From assembly GCA_900544115.1 (NCBI GenBank), contig UQTW01000020.1, forward strand, positions 1-41,793: DNA of 41,793 bases. The letters are read 5' to 3'. Below are positions 32,532 to 41,520 of the stretch, one piece after another. The stretch's first letter is position 1. Each line of letters starts with the position of its first letter. The stretch is from an uncultured Collinsella sp. (GTDB taxonomy: Bacteria > Actinomycetota > Coriobacteriia > Coriobacteriales > Coriobacteriaceae). Below the pieces are notes generated by a model. That model worked only from the letters and a program-made list of their open reading frames with translations, had not been told where the DNA came from and did not search any database. The translations under genes and the position numbers were made by a program.

Positions 32532-33291
32532 TCGCACCCTTCTTATCGCTGGTAACTGGAAGATGAACAACGACGTCGCCGAGGCCGCCAAGCTCGCCGA
32601 CGAGCTGGCTCAGGCTCTGCCCGAGGTTCCGGCTGGCGTCGAGGTGCTCGTCTGCCCTCCGACTATCGACATCACCACGGTTCATGACCGCATTCAGGCT
32701 GCCCCCATCGCCCTCGGTGCACAGAATGTGTACTGGGAGGCCAAGGGTGCCTTCACCGGTGAGTCCTCTTGCGACATGCTCAAGTCCGCTGGTTGCACCT
32801 ACTGCATCATCGGTCACTCCGAGCGTCGCGACTACTTCCACGAGACCGACGAGGACCAGAACAAGAAGGCCAAGGCTCTCGTTGCCGCCGGTCTTGTTCC
32901 CGTCTTCTGCTGCGGCGAGTCCCTTGAGGTCCGCGAGGCCGGCACCTATGTCGAGCACGTCGTGAACCAGGTCAAGGCCGGCCTTGCTGGTCTTGTGATC
33001 ACCTGCCCCAAGCAGGTCGTCGTCGCCTACGAGCCCATCTGGGCCATCGGCACCGGCAAGACCGCTACCGCCGAGGACGCTCAGGAGGTCTGCGGCGCTA
33101 TCCGTGAGACCCTCAAGGAGATGTTCGGCGAGGAGCTCGCTAACGGCATCCGCGTCCTGTACGGTGGTTCCGCTAAGCCCGGCAACATCGCCGAGCTCGT
33201 CGCCAAGCCCGACGTTGACGGCGCCCTTGTGGGCGGCGCTTCGCTCAAGGCTGCCGACTTCGCCTCTATGGTCGTCAAGGCAGGCGAGTAG
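32524..33291 (+). CDS. tpiA: Triosephosphate isomerase
   Basis: Interconverts dihydroxyacetone phosphate and glyceraldehyde-3-phosphate. The 255-residue TIM barrel has the N-terminal GNWKMN (catalytic K13), the electrophilic histidine in IIGHSERRDYF, the catalytic glutamate in VAYEPIWAIGTGKTAT (loop-6 region) and the phosphate-binding VLYGGSAKPGN. The start ATG 32524 lies inside the last codons of pgk (8-nt overlap), which implies translational coupling and equal amounts of the two enzymes. The phosphoglycerate mutase gene follows after 5 nt. Confidence 0.98.
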   Translation: MPNRTLLIAGNWKMNNDVAEAAKLADELAQALPEVPAGVEVLVCPPTIDITTVHDRIQAAPIALGAQNVYWEAKGAFTGESSCDMLKSAGCTYCIIGHSERRDYFHETDEDQNKKAKALVAAGLVPVFCCGESLEVREAGTYVEHVVNQVKAGLAGLVITCPKQVVVAYEPIWAIGTGKTATAEDAQEVCGAIRETLKEMFGEELANGIRVLYGGSAKPGNIAELVAKPDVDGALVGGASLKAADFASMVVKAGE

Positions 33292-33296
33292 GACAT

Positions 33297-34850
33297 ATGG
33301 CACAGCGTCATCTTCCTGCACTCCTGATCATCATGGATGGTTGCGGCCTTGCTCCGGCCGATGGCGAGAACGCCGTCGCCGCTGCCAAGACGCCCTTCCT
33401 TGATAGCCTGTACGAGAAGTACCCCCACACCACGCTCGGCGCTTCGGGCGAGGACGTGGGTCTTCCCGATGGCCAGATGGGTAACTCCGAGGTGGGTCAC
33501 CTCAACATCGGTGCCGGCCGCATCGTGTTCCAGGAGCTTTCGCGCATCAACAACGCCATCAAGGACGGCTCCATCGCCAAGAACGAGGTTTTCGTCAAGG
33601 CTATGGACGATGTCAAGGCCGAAGGCAAGACCCTGCACCTCATGGGCCTTATGAGCCCTGGCGGCGTTCATTCTCACATGAACCATGTCGAGGCCCTGGT
33701 CAAGATGGCTGCCCAGCATGGCGTCAAGACCGTTCGCGTCCACGCCTTTATGGATGGTCGCGATGTCGACCCGCAGTCCGGTGCCGGCTACATGAGCGAG
33801 TTCTGCGCCTTCCTGGCTAAGATTTCCGAGGAGACCGGTTGCGACGCTCGCGTCGCCACCGTTTCGGGCCGCTATTGGGCCATGGACCGCGACAACCGTT
33901 GGGAGCGCATCCAGCGTGCCTACGATGTCATGGTCAACGCGTCCGATGCCGATACCGATCCCGTGGCCGGTATCAAGGCCTACTACGAGAAGGACCCGCG
34001 CGGCGACGAGTTCGTCGAGCCCTTCGCTGCCCACAACGAGGGCATCCACGAGGGTGACGCGGCCATCTTCTTCAACTTCCGTCCCGACCGCGCCCGTCAG
34101 ATGACCCGCGTGTTCACGGACAAGGAGTTCGACGGCTTTGAGCGCGAGCAAATCAAGCTCTCGCACTTTGTGACGATGACCGAGTACGATCCGACGTTTG
34201 ACGTCGAGGTCGCCTTCCCCAAGACGTTCCCCGAGAACGTTCTGGCCGACGTCATCGCAGCCAATGGCCTGAAGCAGCTGCACACCGCCGAGACCGAGAA
34301 GTACGCTCACGTGACGTTCTTCCTCAACGGCGGCATCGAGGAGCCCAAGGAGGGCGAGGAGCGCGTGCTCGTCGCTTCCCCCAAGGTCGCTACCTACGAT
34401 CTGCAGCCCGAGATGAGCGCTCCCGAGGTTACTGAGAAGCTCGTCGCCGCCATCAACGAGGATCGCGCTGATTTCTACATCGTGAACTTTGCGAACTGCG
34501 ACATGGTTGGTCACACCGGTGTCTTCGACGCCGCCGTTAAGGCCGTCGAGGCTGTTGACGATGCTCTGTCCAAGGTTGTCCCGGCGATTCTCGCTAAGGG
34601 CGGCTTTGCGCTGATTACCGCCGACCATGGCAACGCCGATCACATGTTTGACGTTGCTTCCGACGGTTCCAAGCATCCGTTTACGGCTCACACCACCAAC
34701 CGCGTGCCGTTCATCATCGTTGATGATAAGGCCAAGCTCACCGGTATCGAGGACGGCCGTCTTTCCGATATCGCTCCGACTATGCTCACCATGGCTGGTA
34801 TTGAGCCTTCCGCCGAGATGACGGGTCGCGTGCTCGCCACCGAGGCCTAA
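33297..34850 (+). CDS. gpmI: 2,3-bisphosphoglycerate-independent phosphoglycerate mutase
   Basis: Manganese-dependent mutase converting 3-phosphoglycerate to 2-phosphoglycerate, alkaline phosphatase superfamily. The 517 residues match the family length; the first metal ligand is D14 in LIIMDGCG, and S64 in GQMGNSEVGH is the phosphoserine nucleophile. The transferase-domain insert includes HVEALVKMAAQHGVK and DGRDVDPQSG, and the C-terminal metal motifs are NCDMVGHTG and TADHGNADHM followed by TAHTTNRVPF. ATG 33297 is 5 nt after the tpiA stop. Two hairpins follow (34851-34873 and 34876-34910). It is unrelated to the cofactor-dependent mutase GpmA and completes the triose part of glycolysis here; enolase is not in the window. 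Confidence 0.98.
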   Translation: MAQRHLPALLIIMDGCGLAPADGENAVAAAKTPFLDSLYEKYPHTTLGASGEDVGLPDGQMGNSEVGHLNIGAGRIVFQELSRINNAIKDGSIAKNEVFVKAMDDVKAEGKTLHLMGLMSPGGVHSHMNHVEALVKMAAQHGVKTVRVHAFMDGRDVDPQSGAGYMSEFCAFLAKISEETGCDARVATVSGRYWAMDRDNRWERIQRAYDVMVNASDADTDPVAGIKAYYEKDPRGDEFVEPFAAHNEGIHEGDAAIFFNFRPDRARQMTRVFTDKEFDGFEREQIKLSHFVTMTEYDPTFDVEVAFPKTFPENVLADVIAANGLKQLHTAETEKYAHVTFFLNGGIEEPKEGEERVLVASPKVATYDLQPEMSAPEVTEKLVAAINEDRADFYIVNFANCDMVGHTGVFDAAVKAVEAVDDALSKVVPAILAKGGFALITADHGNADHMFDVASDGSKHPFTAHTTNRVPFIIVDDKAKLTGIEDGRLSDIAPTMLTMAGIEPSAEMTGRVLATEA

Positions 34851-34910
34851 TAGAAAACAAATACCGTTTTCTAGTAAGGGGGTTGTCCACAACCGGACGA
34901 CCCCCTTTTT
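34851..34910 (+). terminator. Two tandem hairpins ending the glycolytic operon
   Basis: First an 8-bp inverted repeat TAGAAAAC/GTTTTCTA (34851-34858 with 34866-34873), then a strong terminator with arms GGGGGTTGTCC (34878-34888) and GGACGACCCCC (34895-34905) followed by TTTTT. Confidence 0.9.
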
Positions 34911-34946
34911 GGTATTTCTGCCATTTCTACCCCGTCTCCAATTGGC

Positions 34947-34978
34947 GGGTGGGGGGGTGTTGGGGGTTGTGGTACAGT
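34947..34978 (+). promoter_or_regulatory. G-quadruplex-like tract and -10 element upstream of secG
   Basis: GGG, then seven Gs, then five Gs (34947-34966) satisfy the four-tract G3 pattern with loops of 1, 1 and 4 nt. TACAGT (34973-34978) is the likely -10 of secG, so the G tract takes the place of a normal -35 region. Confidence 0.5.
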
Positions 34979-35014
34979 ACTGGAGTTTGAATTGTTCTAT
35001 TAAGGAGCTTATCT

Positions 35015-35269
35015 ATGGGTCCGTTCCAGATTCTTCTGTTTGTCGTTTGGGCTTTTTCTGCCGTGGCGCTGACGATTCTCGTCCTGATGCACTCCGGTAA
35101 GGGTACCGGCGTTTCGGATATGATCGCTAGCTCGCTGTATAACTCCAGCTCTGCCACGGGCGTCATGGAGCAGAACCTCGATCGCCTGACGGTAATTATG
35201 GCCGTCGTTTTTGCTGTGTGTGTCGTTCTGTGCATGTTCTTCTTCCCGCAGGGCATCGTCGGCTACTAA
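35015..35269 (+). CDS. secG: Preprotein translocase subunit SecG
   Basis: Small membrane subunit of the SecYEG protein-export channel. The 84-residue protein has two transmembrane helices (about 4-26 and 57-77) linked by a polar loop containing LVLMHSGKGTGVSDMI, with the SecG hallmark HSGKG. ATG 35015 has AAGGAG (35002-35007) 7 nt upstream. Its position directly after gap-pgk-tpiA(-gpm) is the classic actinobacterial order. It has its own likely promoter and a terminator at 35294-35325, so it forms a single-gene transcription unit. Confidence 0.96.
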   Translation: MGPFQILLFVVWAFSAVALTILVLMHSGKGTGVSDMIASSLYNSSSATGVMEQNLDRLTVIMAVVFAVCVVLCMFFFPQGIVGY

Positions 35270-35293
35270 GCATCGGCGTATATACGTTTGTAA

Positions 35294-35325
35294 AGGGTCC
35301 CGCATGTGCGGGGCCCTTTTTGTTT
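35294..35325 (+). terminator. Intrinsic terminator after secG
   Basis: AGGGTCCCGC (35294-35303) pairs with GCGGGGCCCT (35308-35317, one G-U pair) around a four-base loop and is followed by TTTTGTTT. Confidence 0.9.
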
Positions 35326-35434
35326 ACAGACTTGTAATAGAGTCAAAATATCCCCACATACTTCGCCTAACTAAAGAAATTCTCGACCGTTAACCGGAAT
35401 TAGCGCCATATTGTGCATAAAATGCGCTACTGTA

Positions 35435-35481
35435 TTGCGAAACGTTGGTCCGCACTGCATAACCAGCCATAACGGCGGACC
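35435..35481 (+). promoter_or_regulatory. Candidate promoter and inverted repeat upstream of oppA
   Basis: TTGCGA (35435-35440) is 17 bp from the -10-like CATAAC (35458-35463, preceded by TG). GGTCCGC (35447-35453) and GCGGACC (35475-35481) form a spaced inverted repeat over this promoter, a possible operator or leader hairpin. The rest of 35326-35559 shows no gene. Confidence 0.4.
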
Positions 35482-35559
35482 GCGTTTGAATGGTTCGAAT
35501 GGGCTGTCTCGACGTTGCCCGGCCGAATTCACTTTGTCCTATCTCATAAGGAGGATGGC

Positions 35560-37236
35560 ATGGCTGATTCTATGTTCCACCAGCCCGTTATGGGTCGTCG
35601 CGCCTTTGTTGGCGGCACCCTCGCTGCGAGCTCCATGGCTTTTCTTGCCGCATGCGGCAAGAAGGGCGGCGACGCTTCCGGATCTGACTCCGGTTCGACG
35701 CTGAACTTCTACATCAACAACCCGGTCTGCATCGACCCCTACAACGTCCAGGAGGATCAGGGCACTCAGGTCGAGTACCAGCTCTTCGACGCTCTGACGG
35801 AGTACGATAACGAGAAGGGCGAGATCGTTCCGCTGGCTTGCGAGTCCTTCGAGGCTAACGACGACGCCACCGAGTTCACCTTCAAGATCAAGAAGGCCAA
35901 GTTCCACAACGGTGACGACGTTACCTCCAAGTCCTTCAAGCTCGGCTGGGAGCGCCTGGTCAACACCAAGTCGGCCATCGCTACCGAGTATGGTCCTTCC
36001 GAGGTCTCCTACCACCTTTCCATGGTCGAGGGCTATGACGATCTGCTTGCCGGTAATGCTACCGAGCTGTCCGGCGTTACCTGCCCGGATGACGAGACCC
36101 TCGTCGTCAAGCTGACTTCCGCCTACGCCGACTTCCCGTTCGTCGCCTCTCACCCGGCTCTGTCCCCGGTTCCCGAGTGCGCCGAGTCCGATGTCAAGAG
36201 CTTCTACCTTGCCCCGGTCGGTAACGGCCCGTTCATGATGGACGGCAAGTGGGAGGATGGTCAGGAGATCAACCTCAAGAAGTTTGACGATTACTATGGC
36301 GACAAGGCCAAGATCGACGCCATCCACTTCCAGGTCATCAAGGACGTGGAGACCGCTTACAAGGAGTTCCAGGCCGGCAACCTCGATGTCTGCGACGTTC
36401 CCGTTGCTCAGATCGACGCCGCCAAGAAGGATCGCGGCGAGTCCAAGGATGGCTACACCATGGGTGATGGCGAGCGCATGCTGCTCGGCTCCGAGCCTTC
36501 CACGTACTATCTGACGTGCAACACCACGGCCGAGCCGTTCAACAACGCTGACCTGCGCAGGGGCATCTCCCTGGCTATCAACCGTGAGGCCATCTGCAAG
36601 ACCATCTTCAAGGGCACCCGTACCCCCGCTGACGGCATCGTTCCTCCGGGAATCGCCGGCTACAAGGAGGGCGCATGGGAGTTCTGCGCCTATGACGTCG
36701 ACAAGGCTAACGAGTACCTCGACAAGGTCGCTCCCGCTGGCGCTAACGGCGATCGTGGCATTAATGTGACCCTGTCCTACAACCAGGACGGTGGCCACAA
36801 GGAGATCATGGAGTCCATCATCGGCGACCTCGCCAAGGTGGGCGTCACCGCCGTCTCCGATACTCCCGAGTGGTCTGCCCTGCTTGAGCAGTATCAGAAC
36901 TTCAACTATCAGTTCGGCCGTCTGGGCTGGATCGCCGATTACCCGATCATGGACAACTTCCTGTACCCGCTGTTCCACTCCGACTCCCTCGGTGGCGACA
37001 ACCGCTCCGGTTACAACAACCCCGAGTTCGATGCCAAGGTCGATGAGGCCCGTGCCACGGTTGACGACGACGAGCGCATCGCCAAGATGCAGGAGGCTGA
37101 CGCTATGGTCGCCGCTGACTGCCCGGTTATCCCGGTGATGTTCTACACGCACACCATCGCTGGCTCTGACCGCGTCAAGCATCTCTATGTTGATCCGCAG
37201 AAGCACGCCGATCTGGGTACCGCTGAGCTCGCCTAA
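35560..37236 (+). CDS. oppA: Oligopeptide-type ABC transporter substrate-binding lipoprotein
   Basis: Family 5 extracellular solute receptor, 558 residues, feeding the OppBCDF importer downstream. The N terminus has GRRAFVGG, a possible twin-arginine motif, then a hydrophobic run ending in the lipobox LAAC, so it is a lipid-anchored protein probably exported by Tat. It follows the OppA pattern: FYINNPVCIDPYNVQEDQGTQV, i.e. the opening DPYNVQEDQGTQVEYQLFDALTEYD region, FTFKIKKAKFHNGDDVTSKSFK and, near the end, LGWIADYPIMDNFLYPLF, resembling the peptide-binding branch (GWIADYPxxxNF). ATG 35560 has a perfect AAGGAGG (35548-35554) 5 nt upstream. Codon use is that of a highly expressed gene. Two hairpins separate it from oppB. 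Peptides are the likely ligands, but not proven. Confidence 0.88.
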   Translation: MADSMFHQPVMGRRAFVGGTLAASSMAFLAACGKKGGDASGSDSGSTLNFYINNPVCIDPYNVQEDQGTQVEYQLFDALTEYDNEKGEIVPLACESFEANDDATEFTFKIKKAKFHNGDDVTSKSFKLGWERLVNTKSAIATEYGPSEVSYHLSMVEGYDDLLAGNATELSGVTCPDDETLVVKLTSAYADFPFVASHPALSPVPECAESDVKSFYLAPVGNGPFMMDGKWEDGQEINLKKFDDYYGDKAKIDAIHFQVIKDVETAYKEFQAGNLDVCDVPVAQIDAAKKDRGESKDGYTMGDGERMLLGSEPSTYYLTCNTTAEPFNNADLRRGISLAINREAICKTIFKGTRTPADGIVPPGIAGYKEGAWEFCAYDVDKANEYLDKVAPAGANGDRGINVTLSYNQDGGHKEIMESIIGDLAKVGVTAVSDTPEWSALLEQYQNFNYQFGRLGWIADYPIMDNFLYPLFHSDSLGGDNRSGYNNPEFDAKVDEARATVDDDERIAKMQEADAMVAADCPVIPVMFYTHTIAGSDRVKHLYVDPQKHADLGTAELA

Positions 37237-37250
37237 GAGTTTTGCAGCTT

Positions 37251-37362
37251 CCATGAGGGTCAAGTATTTACGTAGACCTCATGGGAAACATACAGTTCTC
37301 CCTAACCTGGGGTAAACTGGCTGATGGTAATTTTGGGATGCCGGTCTGGCGATCGGCATCCC
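37251..37362 (+). terminator. Two intercistronic hairpins between oppA and oppB
   Basis: CCATGAGG...TC pairs with GA...CCTCATGG (37251-37261 with 37275-37284, one bulge), and GGGATGCCG (37335-37343) pairs with CGGCATCCC (37354-37362). Neither has a T run, so partial termination or mRNA protection that raises oppA over oppBCDF is likely. Confidence 0.6.
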
Positions 37363-37393
37363 ATTTAGGTTAATCCCTAGATAGGGGAGTGGT

Positions 37394-38431
37394 ATGGGTA
37401 AGTACATCGTTAAACGTGTGCTTCAGTTCATCCCGGTATTTTTGGGCGTTACGTTGATTCTGTTCGCCCTCCAGAATATTGTGCCGGGAGACCCGATCAA
37501 GCTGATCGGTGGAGACAAGGCTCTGTCCCCCGAGGTAGAGCTTCAACTTCGCGTGCGCTATCACCTGGTCCAGGCGGACGAGGACGGCAACGCGATCCTT
37601 GACGAGAACGGCGATCCCGTTCCAACATCGCTTGTGGACCAATACTTGAATTACATGAATGGTCTGCTTCATGGCGATCTGGGCAATTCGTATCAGCGCA
37701 AGCTGCCGGTTGCGGAAATCTTTGCCCAGAAGTATCCGTATACGGTTAAACTCGCCGCGTGCGCCATCGTGCTCGAGGCAATCATGGGTATCGGTGCGGG
37801 TATCATTTCGGCGGTAAAGCGCTATTCCTTCTGGGATATTTTGGTAACGCTGACCACGTCGATCCTCGTTGCCGTTCCTGCATTCTGGCTCGGTATGCTG
37901 CTGCAGCTGTTCTTTGGCGTCATCCTTAAGGATGCCACCGGCGGCGCATTCTCCATGCCGATCTCGGGTGCCGGCGGCTCCAGCTCTCAGTATCAGGATT
38001 GGATGCACTATGTGCTTCCGACCATTACGCTGGCTTCGGTTTCGACCGCCTATGCTGCCCGCATCATGCGCTCGCAGCTGCTCGACGTCATGAATCAGGA
38101 TTATATCCGCACGGCAAAGGCCAAGGGTCTCTCCAATCGCGCGATCATCGTCAAGCATGCGCTTAAGAATGCACTCATCCCCGTTGTTACCTATATTGGT
38201 GTCGACTTCGGCGGCATGCTTTCGGGCGCCATCCTGACCGAGACGGTCTTTAACTGGCCCGGTATCGGTTCTGAGGTCTACCGCGCCATTAGCATGCGCG
38301 ACTGGCCCATCGTTATGGGCGGCGTTACGCTCATCGTTGTCGTCGTTATGGTGATCAACCTTCTCGTCGACATTAGCTATGCATTCCTCGACCCGCGTAT
38401 CCGCCTCGGCGGTCCGTCGGATAAGGCCTAA
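37394..38431 (+). CDS. oppB: Oligopeptide ABC transporter permease, OppB type
   Basis: Membrane subunit with six predicted segments, 345 residues. The N terminus KYIVKRVLQFIPVFLGVTLILFAL and QNIVPGDPIKLI are typical of OppB/DppB (short form: VPGDPIKLIGG), followed by a periplasmic region longer than in many homologues and the cytoplasmic EAA loop DYIRTAKAKGLSNRAIIVKHALKN, hallmark IRTAKAKGLSNR. ATG 37394 has AGGGGAG 4 nt upstream. It is followed by oppC after 14 nt. Its partner proteins would be OppA, OppC, OppD and OppF encoded around it. Confidence 0.92.
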   Translation: MGKYIVKRVLQFIPVFLGVTLILFALQNIVPGDPIKLIGGDKALSPEVELQLRVRYHLVQADEDGNAILDENGDPVPTSLVDQYLNYMNGLLHGDLGNSYQRKLPVAEIFAQKYPYTVKLAACAIVLEAIMGIGAGIISAVKRYSFWDILVTLTTSILVAVPAFWLGMLLQLFFGVILKDATGGAFSMPISGAGGSSSQYQDWMHYVLPTITLASVSTAYAARIMRSQLLDVMNQDYIRTAKAKGLSNRAIIVKHALKNALIPVVTYIGVDFGGMLSGAILTETVFNWPGIGSEVYRAISMRDWPIVMGGVTLIVVVVMVINLLVDISYAFLDPRIRLGGPSDKA

Positions 38432-38445
38432 GGGAGGTACGTCTC

Positions 38446-39381
38446 ATGCAGGAAACTGATTCTCAGTCTCAGGAGCAGGCTACCGCCACCAAGGCCGCAT
38501 CTGCTCCCGCCAAGTCCCGCACGCTGTGGGGCGACGCTTTTAAGCGTCTTCGCAAGAATAAGCTCGCCGTTATCGGTATCTGCTGGATTATCATCGTCGT
38601 TTTGGTTGCCTTGACCGCAGACCTGTGGGCTAAGCCCTGGCTCGGGTCGCCGACGGCTTCTGACTCGACGACCATGGCCGAGACTTCGCTGCTGGCTCCG
38701 TGTGCCGAGCACCCGTTTGGTACCGACGCCCTTGGCCGCGACATTCTCGTCCGAGTTATCTACGGCGCGCGCGTTTCGCTTTCCGTCGGTATTATGGCCA
38801 CCGCCATCTCCACGGTGATCGGTCTGATCATGGGCGCCCTGGCCGGTTTCTATGGCGGCATCTGGGATACGATCATCATGCGCTTCGCGGATATCTTCCT
38901 GGCGTTCCCGTACGTGCTGTTCGTTGTCGCCATGATCGCCGTTATCGGCCGTGGTCTTCAGAATGTTTTCATCGCCATCGGTATTCTCGGCTGGCCCTCG
39001 ATTGCCCGTGTCTTCAGATCCGCGATCCTGACAGTCAAGGAAAACGACTATGTTGACGCTGCGCGGGCGATGGGTGCATCCGATGCTCGTATCGTCGTGC
39101 GTCACATCTTCCCGAACTCCGTTGCTTCCATCGTAGTCTACGCGACTATGAACATTGGTGGCGCCATTCTGACCGAGTCCGCTCTGTCCTTCCTCGGCAT
39201 GGGCGTTATTCCGCCTACGCCTTCGTGGGGCTCCATGATTCAGGACGGTCAGCAGTATCTTCTGACTGCTCCCTGGATGATGATCATGCCCGGTTTGGCA
39301 ATTCTCTCGACGGTGCTCGCCTTCACCCTGCTGGGTGACGGTCTGCGCGACGCCCTCGACGTCAAGATGAAGGACGCATAA
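38446..39381 (+). CDS. oppC: Oligopeptide ABC transporter permease, OppC type
   Basis: Second membrane subunit, 311 residues, six predicted segments after a polar N-terminal tail of about 25 residues rich in Gln, Thr and Ala. The family features HPFGTDALGRDILVRVIYGARVS, with core GTDALGRDILVRVIYGAR, and the EAA loop NDYVDAARAMGASDARIVV are clear, and the end LLGDGLRDALD is typical. ATG 38446 lies 8 nt after GGGAGG. oppD follows after 2 nt. Confidence 0.93.
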   Translation: MQETDSQSQEQATATKAASAPAKSRTLWGDAFKRLRKNKLAVIGICWIIIVVLVALTADLWAKPWLGSPTASDSTTMAETSLLAPCAEHPFGTDALGRDILVRVIYGARVSLSVGIMATAISTVIGLIMGALAGFYGGIWDTIIMRFADIFLAFPYVLFVVAMIAVIGRGLQNVFIAIGILGWPSIARVFRSAILTVKENDYVDAARAMGASDARIVVRHIFPNSVASIVVYATMNIGGAILTESALSFLGMGVIPPTPSWGSMIQDGQQYLLTAPWMMIMPGLAILSTVLAFTLLGDGLRDALDVKMKDA

Positions 39382-39383
39382 GG

Positions 39384-40475
39384 ATGAAGAAGAACAAGAA
39401 CTATGTGGACCTGAAGGACCAGCCGGTTCCCGAGGGCCAGCATCTGCTCGAGGTCGATGACCTTAAGATGTATTTCCACACCGAGGATGGCGTCGTTCGC
39501 GCTGTCGATGGCGTGTCCTACACGCTCGATCGCGGTGAGACCCTGGGTGTCGTCGGTGAGTCCGGCTCGGGTAAGTCCGTGACCGCCATGACCATCATGG
39601 GCCTCATCTCGATGCCTCCGGGAAAGATTGAGGGCGGCGACGTTCGCTACCGCGGTCGTTCGATCCTCGAGATGACCGAGGAAGAAATGCAGCATATTCG
39701 CGGCAACGATATCGCGATGATCTTCCAGGATCCTATGACCTCCCTGAACCCGGTCTATAAGATCGGCAAGCAGGTGGGCGAGGGTCTTCGTCTGCACCGT
39801 GGCTACTCCAAGCAGGAGGCGCTCAAGCGCGCCACCGAGCTTTTGGACCTCGTTGGCATTCCTGAGCCCGAGAAGCGCGTCAACGAGTATCCGCACCAGT
39901 TCTCTGGTGGCATGCGTCAGCGCGTCATGATTGCCATGGCGCTTGCCTGCGATCCCGATATCCTGATTGCCGATGAGCCCACGACTGCTCTGGACGTTAC
40001 CATCCAGGCTCAGATTATTGAGCTGATGCAGGAAATGCAGGAGAAGAACGGCAACGCCATTATCATGATCACCCACGACCTGGGCGTTGTCGCCGATATG
40101 GCCGATAAGATCATGGTTATGTACGCCGGCCGTCCCGTCGAGTTCGGTACTGCCGAAGAGATCTTCTACGAGAGCCGTCATCCCTACACCTGGGGCCTTA
40201 TCCGCTCCATCCCGGAGCAGGCTATCGATGAGAAGAAGCCGCTGACGCCGATTCACGGCAACCCGCCCTCGCTCATGAACCTGCCCGAGGGTTGCGTGTT
40301 CTCGCCTCGTTGCCCCTATGCGACCGATAAGTGCCGCAAGCAGCGTCCTGAGCGTGTTGTCACTGAGTCTGGCCATTATTCCGCGTGCCACTACTCCGGC
40401 GACCCCGAGTTCCTCAAGAATGCTCCTGCGACGTCCCGTACGCGCAAGGATTCCGAGAAGGGAGGCGAGGCGTAA
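39384..40475 (+). CDS. oppD: Oligopeptide ABC transporter ATPase, OppD type
   Basis: Nucleotide-binding subunit, 363 residues: Walker A GESGSGKS near 58-65, Q-loop MIFQDPMTSLNPV, the OppD-type signature FSGGMRQRVMIAMAL near 173, Walker B ILIADEPTTALD and H-loop MITHD. The C-terminal oligopeptide extension carries four cysteines (GC-x5-C, then DKC and ACH), a set proposed in DppD-type proteins to hold an iron-sulfur cluster. This set is absent from the fused ATPase of the sugar importer. The start ATG 39384 is 2 nt behind the oppC stop. The stop TAA is directly followed by the oppF ATG. Confidence 0.95.
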   Translation: MKKNKNYVDLKDQPVPEGQHLLEVDDLKMYFHTEDGVVRAVDGVSYTLDRGETLGVVGESGSGKSVTAMTIMGLISMPPGKIEGGDVRYRGRSILEMTEEEMQHIRGNDIAMIFQDPMTSLNPVYKIGKQVGEGLRLHRGYSKQEALKRATELLDLVGIPEPEKRVNEYPHQFSGGMRQRVMIAMALACDPDILIADEPTTALDVTIQAQIIELMQEMQEKNGNAIIMITHDLGVVADMADKIMVMYAGRPVEFGTAEEIFYESRHPYTWGLIRSIPEQAIDEKKPLTPIHGNPPSLMNLPEGCVFSPRCPYATDKCRKQRPERVVTESGHYSACHYSGDPEFLKNAPATSRTRKDSEKGGEA

Positions 40476-41504
40476 ATGGCAGACAATAATGAGCGTACTC
40501 CGCTGCTGAAGGTTGAGCACCTCTCTAAGGAATTCCCCGCCGAGTCCGGCATGTTCGCCAAGCGCTTTTCCAAGCGCGTCGTCTCTGCTGTGAACGACAT
40601 CTCATTTGAGATTTATCCTGGCGAGACCTTTGGTCTGGTTGGCGAGTCTGGTTGCGGTAAGTCCACCACGGGCCGCACGATTATGCGCCTGACCCAGCCG
40701 ACTGCCGGCAAGGTGTTCTTCCAGGGCAAAGATGTTGCCGAGATGAGCAAGCATGAGATCAAGGACATGCGTCGCGAGATGCAGTTCATCTTCCAGGACC
40801 CCTATGCTTCGCTGAACCCCCGTATGACCATCGGCGAGATCGTCTCCGAGCCCATGACTATTCACGGCGTGGGCACCAAGGAGGAGCGTATCGAGCGTGT
40901 TCGCGAGCTGCTGGACGTCGTCGGCCTGAACCCCGAGCACATCAACCGCTATCCGCACGAGTTCTCGGGCGGTCAGCGTCAGCGTGTCGGCATCGCCCGC
41001 GCCTTCGCTTTGAAGCCCAAGCTGATCATCTGCGACGAGCCCGTTTCCGCTCTGGATGTTTCCATTCAGGCCCAGGTTCTGAACCTGCTCAAGGAACTTC
41101 AGGACAAGTTTGGTACGGCGTATCTGTTTATCGCCCACGACCTGTCCGTCGTGCAGCACATCTCCGATCGCGTTGCCGTTATGTATCTGGGCAAGATGGT
41201 CGAGGTTTCGGACTGGAAGACGCTCTATAGCGAGCCTCACCATCCGTACACGCAGTCGCTGCTGTCTGCCGTGCCGGTTCCCGATCCTGATATCCAGAAG
41301 ACCCGCAAGCGCATCATCCTCGCTGGCGATCCGCCGTCGCCGCTGGATCCGCCGACCGGCTGCCGTTTCCACACGCGTTGCCCGATCGCCCAGGGCATCT
41401 GCTCAGAGAAGCTTCCTGAGTTTAAGGAAGTTGCCCCGGGTCACTGCTGCGCCTGCCACTTCGCCGAGCCGTTCCCGATCAAGGAATCGCACATCGACCT
41501 GTAG
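40476..41504 (+). CDS. oppF: Oligopeptide ABC transporter ATPase, OppF type
   Basis: Second nucleotide-binding subunit, 342 residues: N-terminal LLKVEHLSKEFP, Walker A GESGCGKSTTGRTIMRL, Q-loop FIFQDPYASLNPRM, signature FSGGQRQRVGIARAF, Walker B LIICDEPVSALDVS and H-loop FIAHDLSVV. The C-terminal extension has GCRFHTRCPIAQGIC and HCCACHF, with the cysteine set of this subfamily. It pairs with OppD to drive import. The ATG directly follows the oppD stop codon, so the two ATPases are translationally coupled. It is the last gene of the operon and of the window; a long hairpin RNA starts 16 nt after its stop codon. Confidence 0.95.
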   Translation: MADNNERTPLLKVEHLSKEFPAESGMFAKRFSKRVVSAVNDISFEIYPGETFGLVGESGCGKSTTGRTIMRLTQPTAGKVFFQGKDVAEMSKHEIKDMRREMQFIFQDPYASLNPRMTIGEIVSEPMTIHGVGTKEERIERVRELLDVVGLNPEHINRYPHEFSGGQRQRVGIARAFALKPKLIICDEPVSALDVSIQAQVLNLLKELQDKFGTAYLFIAHDLSVVQHISDRVAVMYLGKMVEVSDWKTLYSEPHHPYTQSLLSAVPVPDPDIQKTRKRIILAGDPPSPLDPPTGCRFHTRCPIAQGICSEKLPEFKEVAPGHCCACHFAEPFPIKESHIDL

Positions 41505-41520
41505 TCGGTGAACCGTCCGG

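Noticed and set aside
33081..34892. 603-codon minus-strand open frame opposite gpmI
   Set aside because: Shadow of the biased codons of a highly expressed glycolytic gene; similar shadows lie opposite oppA, pgk and the 17594 binding protein gene.
35479..35500. Direct repeat GAATGG-TTC-GAATGG upstream of oppA
   Set aside because: Only two 6-bp copies; too short to support a regulatory claim.
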